Under the pieces are notes generated by a model that did not search any database, was not told the origin of the DNA, and saw only the letters and a list, made by a program, of their open reading frames with translations. 64,000 nucleotides of DNA from Lysobacter sp. 5GHs7-4 (GTDB taxonomy: Bacteria > Pseudomonadota > Gammaproteobacteria > Xanthomonadales > Xanthomonadaceae): assembly GCF_021284765.1 (NCBI RefSeq), contig NZ_CP089924.1:633501-697500 (forward strand), read 5' to 3'. The stretch's first letter is position 1, and each line of letters opens with the position of its first letter. The translations under genes were made by a program, and so were the position numbers. Of the stretch, positions 29,657 to 39,152 are shown in pieces.

Positions 29657-31257
29657 TCGTGCCGCCGCGCGTACGCACGCTGCTGGTCGCGCTGTTCCGC
29701 CAACACGGACGCGTGATGCTGGTGCTGCTGGCGTTCGCCACGCTGCAGACCGTGGTGTCCACCGCCGGCGATCCCTTGCTGATGAAATGGCTGATCGACA
29801 GCCTGGACGGCGGCAACCTGCGCCTGTTCATCACCATCGGCTGCAGCGCGGTGGCGTTCTACACCGCCACGCGCGTACTGGACTACGTCTACGTCATCAT
29901 CAAGACGCGGGTACGGCTGGCGGTGATGAGCGGCAACATGCGCAACTCGGCGCAGTTGTATTTCCGTCAGCCTTACGACGACATCCGCAAGCACGACAAC
30001 GGCTACTACCACGGCCGCATTCTCGACGAGTCCAAGGAAATGGCCGGCGTGCTGGACACGGCCATCGACATCTACCGCGCCATCGTCGGATTCGTCAGCG
30101 CGCTGGCGGTCTGTCTGTGGCTGTCCTGGCAGCTGGCGCTGGCGATCAGCCTGATCGTGCCGCTGCTGCTGTATCTGGCGCGCCGTTACAGCAAGCGCAT
30201 CTCGCAATCCAGCGCGGAAGTGCAGGAAACCGAGGCGCAGCTGCGCGATACGCTGGGCCAGCTGATCGGCAGCTACCGCCAGGTCAACACCGTGCCCGGC
30301 GTGCAGTTGCCGCACCGCGCGCTGGACGCGTCGTTGCAGCACAACGTCGATGCGCGCATGCGCGTGGCGCGGCATTCGTCGCTGTTCCAGATGGCCAGCG
30401 GCATCTCGCTGTCCTACGCCGAGATGGCCGTGCTGCTGGCCGCGGGCGTGGCGGTGATGGCCAAGCGCATCACCGTGGGCGGGCTTTTCAGTTTCATGAG
30501 CGCGTACTGGCGCGCGGTCAACGCGATCCAGCGCCTGATCGATCTGGCGCCGCAGCTCGCGCGGCTGGACGGCGTGGCCCAGCGCCTGGAAGAGTTCGCC
30601 CAGGCTGCGATCGCGCCGATGGACGAAGCGGCGGCCGCGCGGCCGCACGGTCCGGTGCGTTTCGACGGCGTCGATCTCGACATCGGCGAGCGCCGCCTGA
30701 TTTCGAACCTCAGCCTCACCCTGCAGCGCGGCCAGCGCCTGCTGATCGTCGGCGCCAACGGCAGCGGCAAGTCGACCCTGATCGACATGCTGTGCGGCTT
30801 CCGCGCGCCGCGCAGCGGCATCGTCTCGCTGCCGCCGCGCGGCGCGATCAGCTGCCAGTTCACCGAAGCCGGCTTCTTCCCCGGCAGCGTGCGCGACAAC
30901 CTGGAAGCCATGGCCGGCGAGCGCGTCGACGAATGGCTGCAGCGTTGCGACCTGGACACGGTGGCCGAACAGCAGCCGTACCTGCTGTCGGCCGGTCAGC
31001 AGCGCAAGCTGCAGATCGCGATGGCGCTGGCGCGCGAGGTCGACTACTACGTGTTCGACGAGCCGCTGGCCAACCTCGACGACGAGAGCCGTGGACGCTT
31101 CTTTTCGATGATCCTGCGCCATACCCAGGGCAAGACCCTGGTGGCGGTGATGCACGGCGACATCGAGCTGGCGCGGCATTTCGACCAGATCCTGGATTTG
31201 AACCGGCACGCGGCGCCGATGGTGCTGGCGCCGGACGTCGACGCGGCGGTGGCCTAG
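29653..31257 (+). CDS. ABC exporter of the lanthipeptide cluster (LanT-like)
   Basis: A 534-residue fused membrane and ATPase half-transporter. About five to six hydrophobic helices lie between residues 20 and 300. The nucleotide domain has Walker A (GANGSGKSTLIDML), signature LSAGQQRKLQIAMALAREVD and Walker B YYVFDEPLANLDD. The usual LSGGQ is LSAGQ. There is no N-terminal C39 peptidase, so the protein should export the peptide without cutting the leader. Overlap of four bases with lanKC (ATGA) shows tight coupling. The family plan matches class III lanthipeptide exporters. Confidence 0.88.
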   Translation: MIVPPRVRTLLVALFRQHGRVMLVLLAFATLQTVVSTAGDPLLMKWLIDSLDGGNLRLFITIGCSAVAFYTATRVLDYVYVIIKTRVRLAVMSGNMRNSAQLYFRQPYDDIRKHDNGYYHGRILDESKEMAGVLDTAIDIYRAIVGFVSALAVCLWLSWQLALAISLIVPLLLYLARRYSKRISQSSAEVQETEAQLRDTLGQLIGSYRQVNTVPGVQLPHRALDASLQHNVDARMRVARHSSLFQMASGISLSYAEMAVLLAAGVAVMAKRITVGGLFSFMSAYWRAVNAIQRLIDLAPQLARLDGVAQRLEEFAQAAIAPMDEAAAARPHGPVRFDGVDLDIGERRLISNLSLTLQRGQRLLIVGANGSGKSTLIDMLCGFRAPRSGIVSLPPRGAISCQFTEAGFFPGSVRDNLEAMAGERVDEWLQRCDLDTVAEQQPYLLSAGQQRKLQIAMALAREVDYYVFDEPLANLDDESRGRFFSMILRHTQGKTLVAVMHGDIELARHFDQILDLNRHAAPMVLAPDVDAAVA

Positions 31258-31383
31258 GCGATGTCGCGCATCGCGCCGCCGTTGCGCCGTTGGTCGCCGG
31301 GCGAGGGCATGCGCGCCCCGACGGGCCGCGCAATGAAAGGGGCGATGCGCTCGCCCGCGTACGTGGAGTAAAGGCAAGACCGC

Positions 31384-32631
31384 ATGGACATCCAGAAGCC
31401 CAAACCCAAACCCTCGCCGCGCCGCAAGCTGATCCTCGGCGTGGGCGGCGCCGCACTGCTGGTCGCGGTGCTGGGCGTGTTCAACCTGGGCAGCGCCTCG
31501 CCGTCGGTGGAGCGCAACGCGCTGTGGATCGACACCGCCCAGCGCGGCGACATGCTGCGCGAGATCCGCGCCAGCGGCACGCTGATCCCCAAGAACCTGC
31601 GCTGGATCGCCGCCGACACCACCGCGGTGGTGCAGGACGTGCTGGTCGAGGCCGGCGCCAAGGTCGAAGCCGACACGGTGATCCTGCGCCTGAGCAATCC
31701 CACCGTGCTGGCCACGCGCGAGAAAGCGCGCGCGGCGCTGGCCGGCGCGCAGGCCGAGATGGCGGCGCAGCGCAATGCACTGACCTCGCAACTGCTGGAT
31801 CAGCAGGCCGCGTTGGCCAAGGCCGAGTCGACTTACCAGATCAGCCAGATGCGCGCGCAGGCGCAGGAACGCGCCGAGGCCGCAGGCGTGATGTCGAAGC
31901 TGGAGGCCAGCCAGAGCCGCATCGTCGCCGATCAGGAGCGCGGACTGGTGCAGATCGAGCGCCAGCGCGTGGATGCGTTCCGCCAGAATCAATCCGCGCA
32001 GATGCAGGCCGCGCAGGCGCGTCGCGACGAGGCCGCCAGCGCGCTGGCGATCGCCGAGCAGGAGGCGCAGGCGCTGGAAGTGCGCGCGGGCATCGCCGGC
32101 ACCTTGCAGCAATTGAACGTCGAGCCCGGCCAGCGCGTCGAGGCGGGCGCGGCGCTGGCGCGGGTCGCGCGTCCGGACGAGTTGATCGCGCGCCTGCAGG
32201 TACCCGAGGTGCTGGCCAAGGATCTCAGCCTGGACCTGGCCGCGGCCGTCGATACCCATAACGGCGTGGTCCAGGGCCGCATCGCACGCATCGATCCGGC
32301 GGTGCGCAACGGCAAGGTCACCGTGGACGTGCATTTCGACCGCGCCCTGCCCAAGGGCGCGCGCCCGGACCTGTCGGTGGACGGACGCATCGTGTTGGAC
32401 AAGCTGCAGGACGTGCTCAGCATCGGCCGGCCCGCGCAGGCCATACCCGACGGCGCGTCGGAGTTGTTCGTGCTGCGCGCGGGCGACGACGTCGCGCGGC
32501 GCGTGCGGGTGACCTACGGCGCCGCGTCCAGCGAGCGCATCCAGGTGCGCAGCGGCCTGAACCCGGGCGATCAGGCGATCCTGTCCGACACCGCGCAATG
32601 GCAGCAGTACGACGAGCTGCGCCTGCAGTGA
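31384..32631 (+). CDS. HlyD/MacA-type periplasmic adaptor
   Basis: A 415-residue membrane-fusion protein. One N-terminal transmembrane helix (about residues 15-36) precedes a first lipoyl half (AADTTAVVQDVLVEAGAKVE), a long alpha-hairpin coiled coil (about 110-230, ALAGAQAEMAAQRNALTSQL and on), the second lipoyl half (GIAGTLQQLNVEPGQRVEAG) and beta-barrel. It would link an inner-membrane pump to an outer-membrane channel. It starts 126 bases after the exporter gene and is followed by a MacB-like ATPase and permease, making a tripartite efflux set without its own TolC. Confidence 0.9.
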   Translation: MDIQKPKPKPSPRRKLILGVGGAALLVAVLGVFNLGSASPSVERNALWIDTAQRGDMLREIRASGTLIPKNLRWIAADTTAVVQDVLVEAGAKVEADTVILRLSNPTVLATREKARAALAGAQAEMAAQRNALTSQLLDQQAALAKAESTYQISQMRAQAQERAEAAGVMSKLEASQSRIVADQERGLVQIERQRVDAFRQNQSAQMQAAQARRDEAASALAIAEQEAQALEVRAGIAGTLQQLNVEPGQRVEAGAALARVARPDELIARLQVPEVLAKDLSLDLAAAVDTHNGVVQGRIARIDPAVRNGKVTVDVHFDRALPKGARPDLSVDGRIVLDKLQDVLSIGRPAQAIPDGASELFVLRAGDDVARRVRVTYGAASSERIQVRSGLNPGDQAILSDTAQWQQYDELRLQ

Positions 32632-32725
32632 GGCGCGCATCCCGCCATCACCCCATCGCCGCGGGCCCGCGCCCGCGACCCACGGCGCAGTGACGCGCCG
32701 TTTCCACGACAGCCCAGGACGGACC

Positions 32726-33487
<762 letters not shown>

Positions 33488-33494
33488 GGCGCAC

Positions 33495-35939
33495 ATGGCG
33501 ACCAAACCCGACGTGCTGCTGGCCGAAGTCGCGCAGGCCTGGCGCAACCTGATCCGCAAGCCCGCCTTCCTGCTGCTGGCCGCGGGCACGCTGGCGCTGG
33601 GCATCGCGACCACGGCGGCGGTGTTCAGCCTGCTCGACCAGGCCTTGCTGCGGCCGCTGCCGTTTGCGCAGGCCGATCGCCTGGTCACCGCCGGCATGAA
33701 GCAGGACGGCGACAGCAACATCGGCGCGCCGGCCTTGTACCAGCGTCTGCAGGGCGCGCAGGGCGTGGCCGCGCTGGGCCTGGTGTCGGCGCAGCCGCGC
33801 AGCGCCAATCTCTCTGGCGAAGGCGTAGCGGTGGTGGGCACCTTGCTCAGCGCCGATCGCGGCTTCCTCGATACGCTGGCGCTGCCGATGGCGGTGGGCC
33901 GCAACTTCAACGCCCAGGAGGACCGCGTCGACGGCGTGCCGGCGGTGATCCTCAGCCATGCTTTCTGGATGACGCGTTACGGCGGCAACCCGGCGATCGC
34001 GGGGCAGACTCTGCGTGTGGAAGGCAAGCCGATGACGGTGGTCGGCGTGCTGCCCGAGCGCTTCGCCTGGCCGCAGCGCTTCGACCTGCTTGCGCCGATG
34101 CAGCTGGCCGCCGACAGCAGCAACACCGGCACCAACGAATACATCGTCGCGCGCCTGAACGACGGCGTCGCGGTAAGTGCATTCGCCGATCAGGTCGACG
34201 CGCGCATCCGCGCCGCGTTGCCGGCGCTGCGCGGGCAGATCGGCGAGGACGGGTTCCGCTACCTGCAGCAGCAGAGCTACGACGCGCGACCCCTGATCGG
34301 GCTGTACACCGGCGCCTCCGGCTCGACCCTGTGGTTGTTCTTCGGCGCCGCCCTGTGCGTGCTGCTGATCGCGGCGATCAACCTGACCAATCTGATGGTG
34401 CTGCGCTCGATCGCGCGCAGCCACGACATGGCGGTGCGCGCGGCGATGGGTGCGCCGGCTTTGCGTCTGGCGCTGCCGGCCTTGGCCGAGGGCGCGCTGG
34501 TCGGCTTGCTGGGCAGCGCGATCGGCATGCTGCTGGCCTGGCTGGGCCTGCGCCTGCTCGGCGGCCTGGTGCCGCCGGAGTGGTTGCGCGGCGCCGATGT
34601 CGGCTTCACCGCAATGGGCGCGGTGTTCGCGCTGGTAGCGGGCGCGGCGGTGGCCTTGCTGGCGGCCGGGCTGAGCGTGTGGCGCGGCCGCTATGCGCAG
34701 CTCGGGCGCGAACTGGTCGGCGGCGGCCGCACCGGCTGGAGCCGCGCCGCGAGCCGCCTGGGCCGGGTGCTGGTGATCGCCCAGACCACGGTGGCGGTGG
34801 TGCTGCTGATCGGTGCGGCCTTGTTCGCGCGCAGCGTGCTGGCGCTGGCCTCGGTGCCGATGGGGTTCCAGAGCGCGTCGGTGGCGACGTTCTCGCTGTC
34901 GCCGGTGCGCGAGAGCCACCCCGATCTGCGCGCGGTCGAGGATCTGAGCCGGCGCCTGAGCGAACGCTTGCAACAGCTGCCCGGCGTCGAGCGCGTGGCG
35001 GTGTCCACCAACCTACCCACCGGTTCGCAACTCAATCTGCCCGCGACCCTGGCCGACGGCCAGACGGTGTCGCCCCAGTACCGGCCGGTGAGCCCGGGCT
35101 TCGATCAGGTGTTCGGCATTCCGGTGGTGTCCGGGCGCGGCCTCACCGCGCAGGACAGCGCCGGTGCCGAGCCGGTGTGCGTGGTCAGCGCCGCGTTCGC
35201 GCGCCAGTACCTGGGCGCGCAGCCGATCGGTGCGGTGGTGCGCAGCCTGGCCGACGCCGATGGCGCCTTGCTGGCGATGCGCGTGGTCGGCGTGGTCGGC
35301 GACGTGCGTCAGTTCGGTCCGGACCAGCCGGCGCCGCCGGTGATCTACGTGCCGCTGGCGCAGATGCCGCCGGCGATCTGGACCCTGCTGCGCGATTTCG
35401 CGCCGCTGCGGTTCGCATTGCGCGTGCGCGGCGAGCCCGGCGCCTTCGAGGCCGGCATCCGCGCCGCGGTCGCCGAGGTCGAATCCACCCAGCCCATCGC
35501 CGAAGTGCTGCCGATGGCGGCGGTGGTGGCGGCCACCACCAGCACGCAGAAGTTGAACCTGCTGCTGGTGGGTGTGTTCGCGGCGATGGCGCTGCTGCTG
35601 GCCTGCGTGGGCCTGTACGCGGTGATGGCGGTGGCGGTGGCCGCGCGCCAGCACGAGTTCGGCATCCGCGCCGCCCTGGGCGCGCCGCCGCGGCGTCTGT
35701 TGCGGCTGGTGTTGAAGGAAGCCGCCTTGCAGGTCGCGATCGGTTCGCTGATCGGCGTGGCGATCGCGGTGTCCTTGTCGCAGGTGTTGCAGCGCTTCCT
35801 GTTCGGCGTCGGCGCCGCCGATCCGCTGGCGATAGGCGCGGTGCTGCTGGCGCTGTCGTTGGCCGGCTTGGCGGCGAGCCTGCCGCCCGCGTTGCGTGCT
35901 GCGCGCGTGCACCCGATGCGGGTGCTGCACGCGGATTGA
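33495..35939 (+). CDS. ADOP-type FtsX-fold ABC permease
   Basis: An 814-residue permease with two MacB-type periplasmic domains and about eight transmembrane helices: one near residue 30, three at about 280-395, one at about 425-445, and three at about 690-800. The second-half motif RQHEFGIRAALGAPPRRLLR mirrors SHDMAVRAAMGAPALRLALP in the first half, showing an internal duplication. This is the architecture called ADOP (duplicated orphan permease). With the ATPase and adaptor just upstream it likely forms a mechanotransmission pump like MacAB. In this setting it could give self-protection against, or export of, the lanthipeptide; that is inference from position. Confidence 0.88.
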   Translation: MATKPDVLLAEVAQAWRNLIRKPAFLLLAAGTLALGIATTAAVFSLLDQALLRPLPFAQADRLVTAGMKQDGDSNIGAPALYQRLQGAQGVAALGLVSAQPRSANLSGEGVAVVGTLLSADRGFLDTLALPMAVGRNFNAQEDRVDGVPAVILSHAFWMTRYGGNPAIAGQTLRVEGKPMTVVGVLPERFAWPQRFDLLAPMQLAADSSNTGTNEYIVARLNDGVAVSAFADQVDARIRAALPALRGQIGEDGFRYLQQQSYDARPLIGLYTGASGSTLWLFFGAALCVLLIAAINLTNLMVLRSIARSHDMAVRAAMGAPALRLALPALAEGALVGLLGSAIGMLLAWLGLRLLGGLVPPEWLRGADVGFTAMGAVFALVAGAAVALLAAGLSVWRGRYAQLGRELVGGGRTGWSRAASRLGRVLVIAQTTVAVVLLIGAALFARSVLALASVPMGFQSASVATFSLSPVRESHPDLRAVEDLSRRLSERLQQLPGVERVAVSTNLPTGSQLNLPATLADGQTVSPQYRPVSPGFDQVFGIPVVSGRGLTAQDSAGAEPVCVVSAAFARQYLGAQPIGAVVRSLADADGALLAMRVVGVVGDVRQFGPDQPAPPVIYVPLAQMPPAIWTLLRDFAPLRFALRVRGEPGAFEAGIRAAVAEVESTQPIAEVLPMAAVVAATTSTQKLNLLLVGVFAAMALLLACVGLYAVMAVAVAARQHEFGIRAALGAPPRRLLRLVLKEAALQVAIGSLIGVAIAVSLSQVLQRFLFGVGAADPLAIGAVLLALSLAGLAASLPPALRAARVHPMRVLHAD

Positions 35940-35959
35940 TCGTCGCTGGGGCGATGGCT

Positions 35960-36898
35960 TCAGCCGTTCGCCCGGCGGCGGTCCGCAGCCCGGGGCGCGT
36001 CGGCATCCAAGGCCAGGAACGCGCGCAAGGCCGGCGCTCGCGGCCGATTGGCCAGCTCCAGACGGAACAGCCGGCGGCTCGCGGCCTGGCCGCCGCCGGC
36101 GGGCGATAGCGCGCGCAGCCGGCCCATCGCCAACAGATCGGCGACCGCGGTTTCCGGCAGCAGCGCGATGCCCGCGCCGGCTGCGACGGCGCGCGCGATG
36201 GCTTCGTTGCTGCCGATCTCGATCGTGCGCGCGGGCGCGATGCCCTGCGCATCCAACCAGGCCTGCGCGGCCTGACGCGTGCCCGATCCCGGCTCGCGCA
36301 GCAGCCAGGTCTGCCGCGCCAGCGCGGCCGGCGACATGCGCTTCGCGCGCGCGGGCGTCGCCGCCCCTTCGACCGCGCCGATCAGGCACAGCGGTTCGGT
36401 CCGCCACAGCGAGGCCGCGATGCGGGCATCGTCCACTTCGCCCTCGACGTAGCCCACGTCGATGCGGCAGTCGACCAGCGCGCGGCTGATGTCGTCGGTG
36501 TTGCCGACCACCAGTTCCAGTTCCAGCGACGGGTGGCGGCGCGCGAACGCCGCGATCGTGCGCGGCAGCCAGTACGCGGCCACGGTGGTGCTGGCGCCGA
36601 TGCGCAGGCGGCCCTGGCGCAGTTCGACGCGGTCGCGCACATCCTCGCTGGCGGCGCGCTCCAGGGCGAAGATCGCGCGCGCGTGCTCGAACACGGCGCG
36701 GCCATGTTCGGTCAGCACCACGCCGCGCGGCGTCTTGCCGTCGGCGCCGCGCTCCACCAACGGCAGGTCTAGCTGATGTTCCAGCTCGCGCACGGCCTTG
36801 GACACGGCCGACTGGCTGACGAACAGCGCCTGCGCCGCGCGCGAGTAGCTCTGCGTCTCGACCACGGTCAGGAAGCTGCGCAGCAGGTGCAGGTTCAT
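35960..36898 (-). CDS. LysR-type regulator next to the YeiH exporter
   Basis: A 312-residue LysR protein. The helix-turn-helix is YSRAAQALFVSQSAVSKAVR, and the effector domain starts near residue 90 (GRLRIGASTTVAAYWLPRTI), of the CysB/CynR-like substrate-binding fold. The ATG at 36898 matches the usual N-terminus MNLHLLRSF; an ATG at 36916 would add six residues. It diverges from a YeiH-type exporter gene, an arrangement seen in many bacteria, so it most likely regulates that gene. It converges with the ADOP permease (20 bases between stops). Confidence 0.87.
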   Translation of the reverse strand: MNLHLLRSFLTVVETQSYSRAAQALFVSQSAVSKAVRELEHQLDLPLVERGADGKTPRGVVLTEHGRAVFEHARAIFALERAASEDVRDRVELRQGRLRIGASTTVAAYWLPRTIAAFARRHPSLELELVVGNTDDISRALVDCRIDVGYVEGEVDDARIAASLWRTEPLCLIGAVEGAATPARAKRMSPAALARQTWLLREPGSGTRQAAQAWLDAQGIAPARTIEIGSNEAIARAVAAGAGIALLPETAVADLLAMGRLRALSPAGGGQAASRRLFRLELANRPRAPALRAFLALDADAPRAADRRRANG

Positions 36899-37010
36899 GG
36901 CATGAGTCCAATTCATGAATTCTTGAATTATATGTATTGGACGCTAGTTCCGCGCCGGCCTAAGGTGGCGCCGATTTCGCCAGGCGCGCCGCGCGCCGGA
37001 GTGCACAGCC

Positions 37011-38078
37011 GTGTCGTCCCTACCGAAAACCGCCGTCCCGCCCGCCGCCCGCTCGTGGCAGGCCTGGCGCAGCGCGAAGGTGTGGGCGCCAGGCTTGGCG
37101 CTGGCGGCCGCGCTGGCCGCCGCGGCCTGGCGGCTGGCCGAATGGGCGCCGCTGCGGCACCTGGGCTTGAGCGCGCTGACCCTGGCGATCGTGCTCGGCA
37201 TCGCCTTGGGCAACACCGGTTTCGCGCGTGTGGCTGCGGTCGCCGGCCCCGGCGTGGACCTATGCCGCAGCCGCCTGCTGCGGCTGGGCATCGTGCTGTA
37301 CGGGTTCCGCGTGAGCCTGCACGACCTGGCCGCGGTCGGCGTCGCCGGCCTGGCGGTGGACGCGGTGGTGGTGGCGGGCGTGTTCGCGACGGCGGTGTGG
37401 CTGGGCACGCGCTGGCTGAAACTGGACCGCGAGACCGCGATGCTGATCGGCGCCGGCAGCGCGATCTGCGGCGCGGCGGCGGTGATGGCGACCGGACCGG
37501 TGCTGCGCGCGCGTGCGCACCAGGTGTCGGTGGCCGTGGCCACGGTGGTCGTGTTCGGCACCGTCGGCATGTTCCTGTATCCCTGGCTGTACCCCTACCT
37601 GGGCCTGAGCGAACACGCCTACGGCCTGTATGTGGGTTCGACCGTGCACGAGGTGGCGCAGGTGGTGGTGGCCGGACGCGCGATCGGCGAAACCGCGGCC
37701 GCGACCGCCGTCGTCGAAAAGATGCTGCGGGTCATGCTGCTGGCGCCGTTCCTGTTGCTGCTGTCCACGCGCGTCGCTCGCGGCGAGGGCGCGCGCGCCC
37801 AACTGACGGTGCCTTGGTTCGCGCTGGCGTTCATCGCCGTCAGCGCCGTGCACTCCTGGTTGGCGCTGCCGCCGGCCTGGGTGGATGCGATCGTGCGCCT
37901 GGACACCGCCTTGCTGGCGATGGCGATGGCCGCGCTGGGCCTGCGCACCCAGATCGGCGCGATCCGCCAAGCCGGCGCCAAGCCGCTGGTACTGGCCGGG
38001 CTGCTGTTCGCACTGCTGACGGTGGGCGGCTATGCGCTCAATCGGGCGGCGATGCACTGGATCGGCGCTGGCCCGTAG
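37011..38078 (+). CDS. YeiH/UPF0324 family putative sulfate exporter
   Basis: A 355-residue integral membrane protein with about ten helices. Family blocks are visible: LTLAIVLGIALGNTGF, LRLGIVLYGFRVSL, MLIGAGSAICGAAAVMATGP, VGSTVHEVAQVVVAGRAI. The family is annotated as putative sulfate (or sulfonate) exporters; the substrate is not proven. Start is a GTG at 37011. The 112-base space to the divergent lysR gene includes an AT-rich stretch (ATTCATGAATTCTTGAATTA, 36912-36931) that could hold the operator. Confidence 0.87.
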   Translation: MSSLPKTAVPPAARSWQAWRSAKVWAPGLALAAALAAAAWRLAEWAPLRHLGLSALTLAIVLGIALGNTGFARVAAVAGPGVDLCRSRLLRLGIVLYGFRVSLHDLAAVGVAGLAVDAVVVAGVFATAVWLGTRWLKLDRETAMLIGAGSAICGAAAVMATGPVLRARAHQVSVAVATVVVFGTVGMFLYPWLYPYLGLSEHAYGLYVGSTVHEVAQVVVAGRAIGETAAATAVVEKMLRVMLLAPFLLLLSTRVARGEGARAQLTVPWFALAFIAVSAVHSWLALPPAWVDAIVRLDTALLAMAMAALGLRTQIGAIRQAGAKPLVLAGLLFALLTVGGYALNRAAMHWIGAGP

Positions 38079-38147
38079 TACCGTTAGTCCGCTGCCGCGA
38101 CCGAGAAGCGTCGAGGATAGCGCCCAGGCGCGCACGGTGGAGACGGA

Positions 38148-38705
38148 ATGAACGCGAACTATCGAACCCACGCTTTACGATCGCTGGCGCGTTGGCTGGT
38201 CTGGCCGTTGGCGGCGATCGCGACGCCGGCATGGTGCTGTTCGCCTGCCGCGCCGTTGGACGGCGGCACCGCCTACGCCGCCAAGCAAGTGTTCGTGTTC
38301 CAACTGAAGGCCACCCGCCTGGCGTCGCCGCCGAAGGAGGTCGAAGGTACGGTGTACGGCGATATCCGGGTGCTGAACGTCCTGCGCGGTAGCGCGCCGA
38401 TCTCGCCGAGTATTCGCTACTACACCGGGCCATGCGGCGGAACGCGGTTGGACACCGGCCACTACTACGCCGCCTTCGTCGAGCAGGCCAAACCGGGTTG
38501 GTGGGCCAACAGCGGCACGGTCATCCATCTGGGCGGCGCGTCGCCGCAGGGCGGTGGGACCATCGCCGAACTGCGCAAGATTCTGGACGGTCGCATCGCC
38601 TTGGAACGCAGCCCCTTGTTCGCGGGACGCGCTTTCGTCGAAAGCAGATGGCCGCCGCCGCCGCGGCTTCCGCCACCGAAACCCGCCAAGCCGCGCGCCC
38701 ACTGA
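38148..38705 (+). CDS. Secreted hypothetical protein, possible NTR/TIMP-like fold
   Basis: A 185-residue protein with a hydrophobic N-terminus (LARWLVWPLAAIATPAWCC) that may be a signal peptide. The mature part starts CCSPAAP and runs as an alternating beta-strand pattern (KQVFVFQLKATRL, DIRVLNVLRGSAP, IRYYTGPCGGTRLDTGHYYA) before a proline-rich tail. The Cys-x-Cys-like start, the V-x-V-LRG strand and the CGG-x-L-x2-G-x-Y motif recall netrin/TIMP-like domains. I base this only on pattern. No partner gene is obvious, though a secreted metalloprotease gene lies 450 bases downstream. Confidence 0.6.
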   Translation: MNANYRTHALRSLARWLVWPLAAIATPAWCCSPAAPLDGGTAYAAKQVFVFQLKATRLASPPKEVEGTVYGDIRVLNVLRGSAPISPSIRYYTGPCGGTRLDTGHYYAAFVEQAKPGWWANSGTVIHLGGASPQGGGTIAELRKILDGRIALERSPLFAGRAFVESRWPPPPRLPPPKPAKPRAH

Positions 38706-39152
38706 GCCAGAAACGCACGTAGCGGAGCCTGCGGCGGCTTCGACTCTTGGGGCTTTAGCTTGGTCCGGGCAGGGGCGGCTGCAATACGAGTGCGTCTAGT
38801 GCGCACAAAGAGTGCCGATCGATTCGGCGCGATAGCACTGCCGAAAAAAGAGCGCATGCGGTCGGTGACCGTCCGACGCTGGACGGCCTTGGCACCGCCG
38901 CGCGCAGACGGCCGACTCAATACTGAAATCTGTGATTCGCAGCGTGCTTTACGGGTGAATTCCCCCATGACGCCGAGCAGATAGCCGCTAGACGCACGCC
39001 TAAGCTCTGGCCGTTCTCGGCGATTCGATCGCGTCGATGCGATTCCGAAACCGCGCGCGATACCACCACCGATCCGGCCACGAACACGTCGGGCGACAGC
39101 TTCGTCGCCGCCGATGCCACCCATCACCGCAGTGTTCTAGGGAGAGACTCAC
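38706..39152. other. Spacer without recognised gene
   Basis: These 447 bases separate the NTR-like gene and the secreted protease. Small frames on both strands lack domains and start signals. The stretch at about 38770-38960 is less GC-rich. The last bases (AGGGAGAG, 39140-39147) are the Shine-Dalgarno of the protease gene. Confidence 0.5.

Noticed and set aside
38465..39127. A 220-codon minus-strand frame around the spacer before the secreted protease
   Set aside because: Overlaps the secreted hypothetical gene in antisense, with no start signal or motif.
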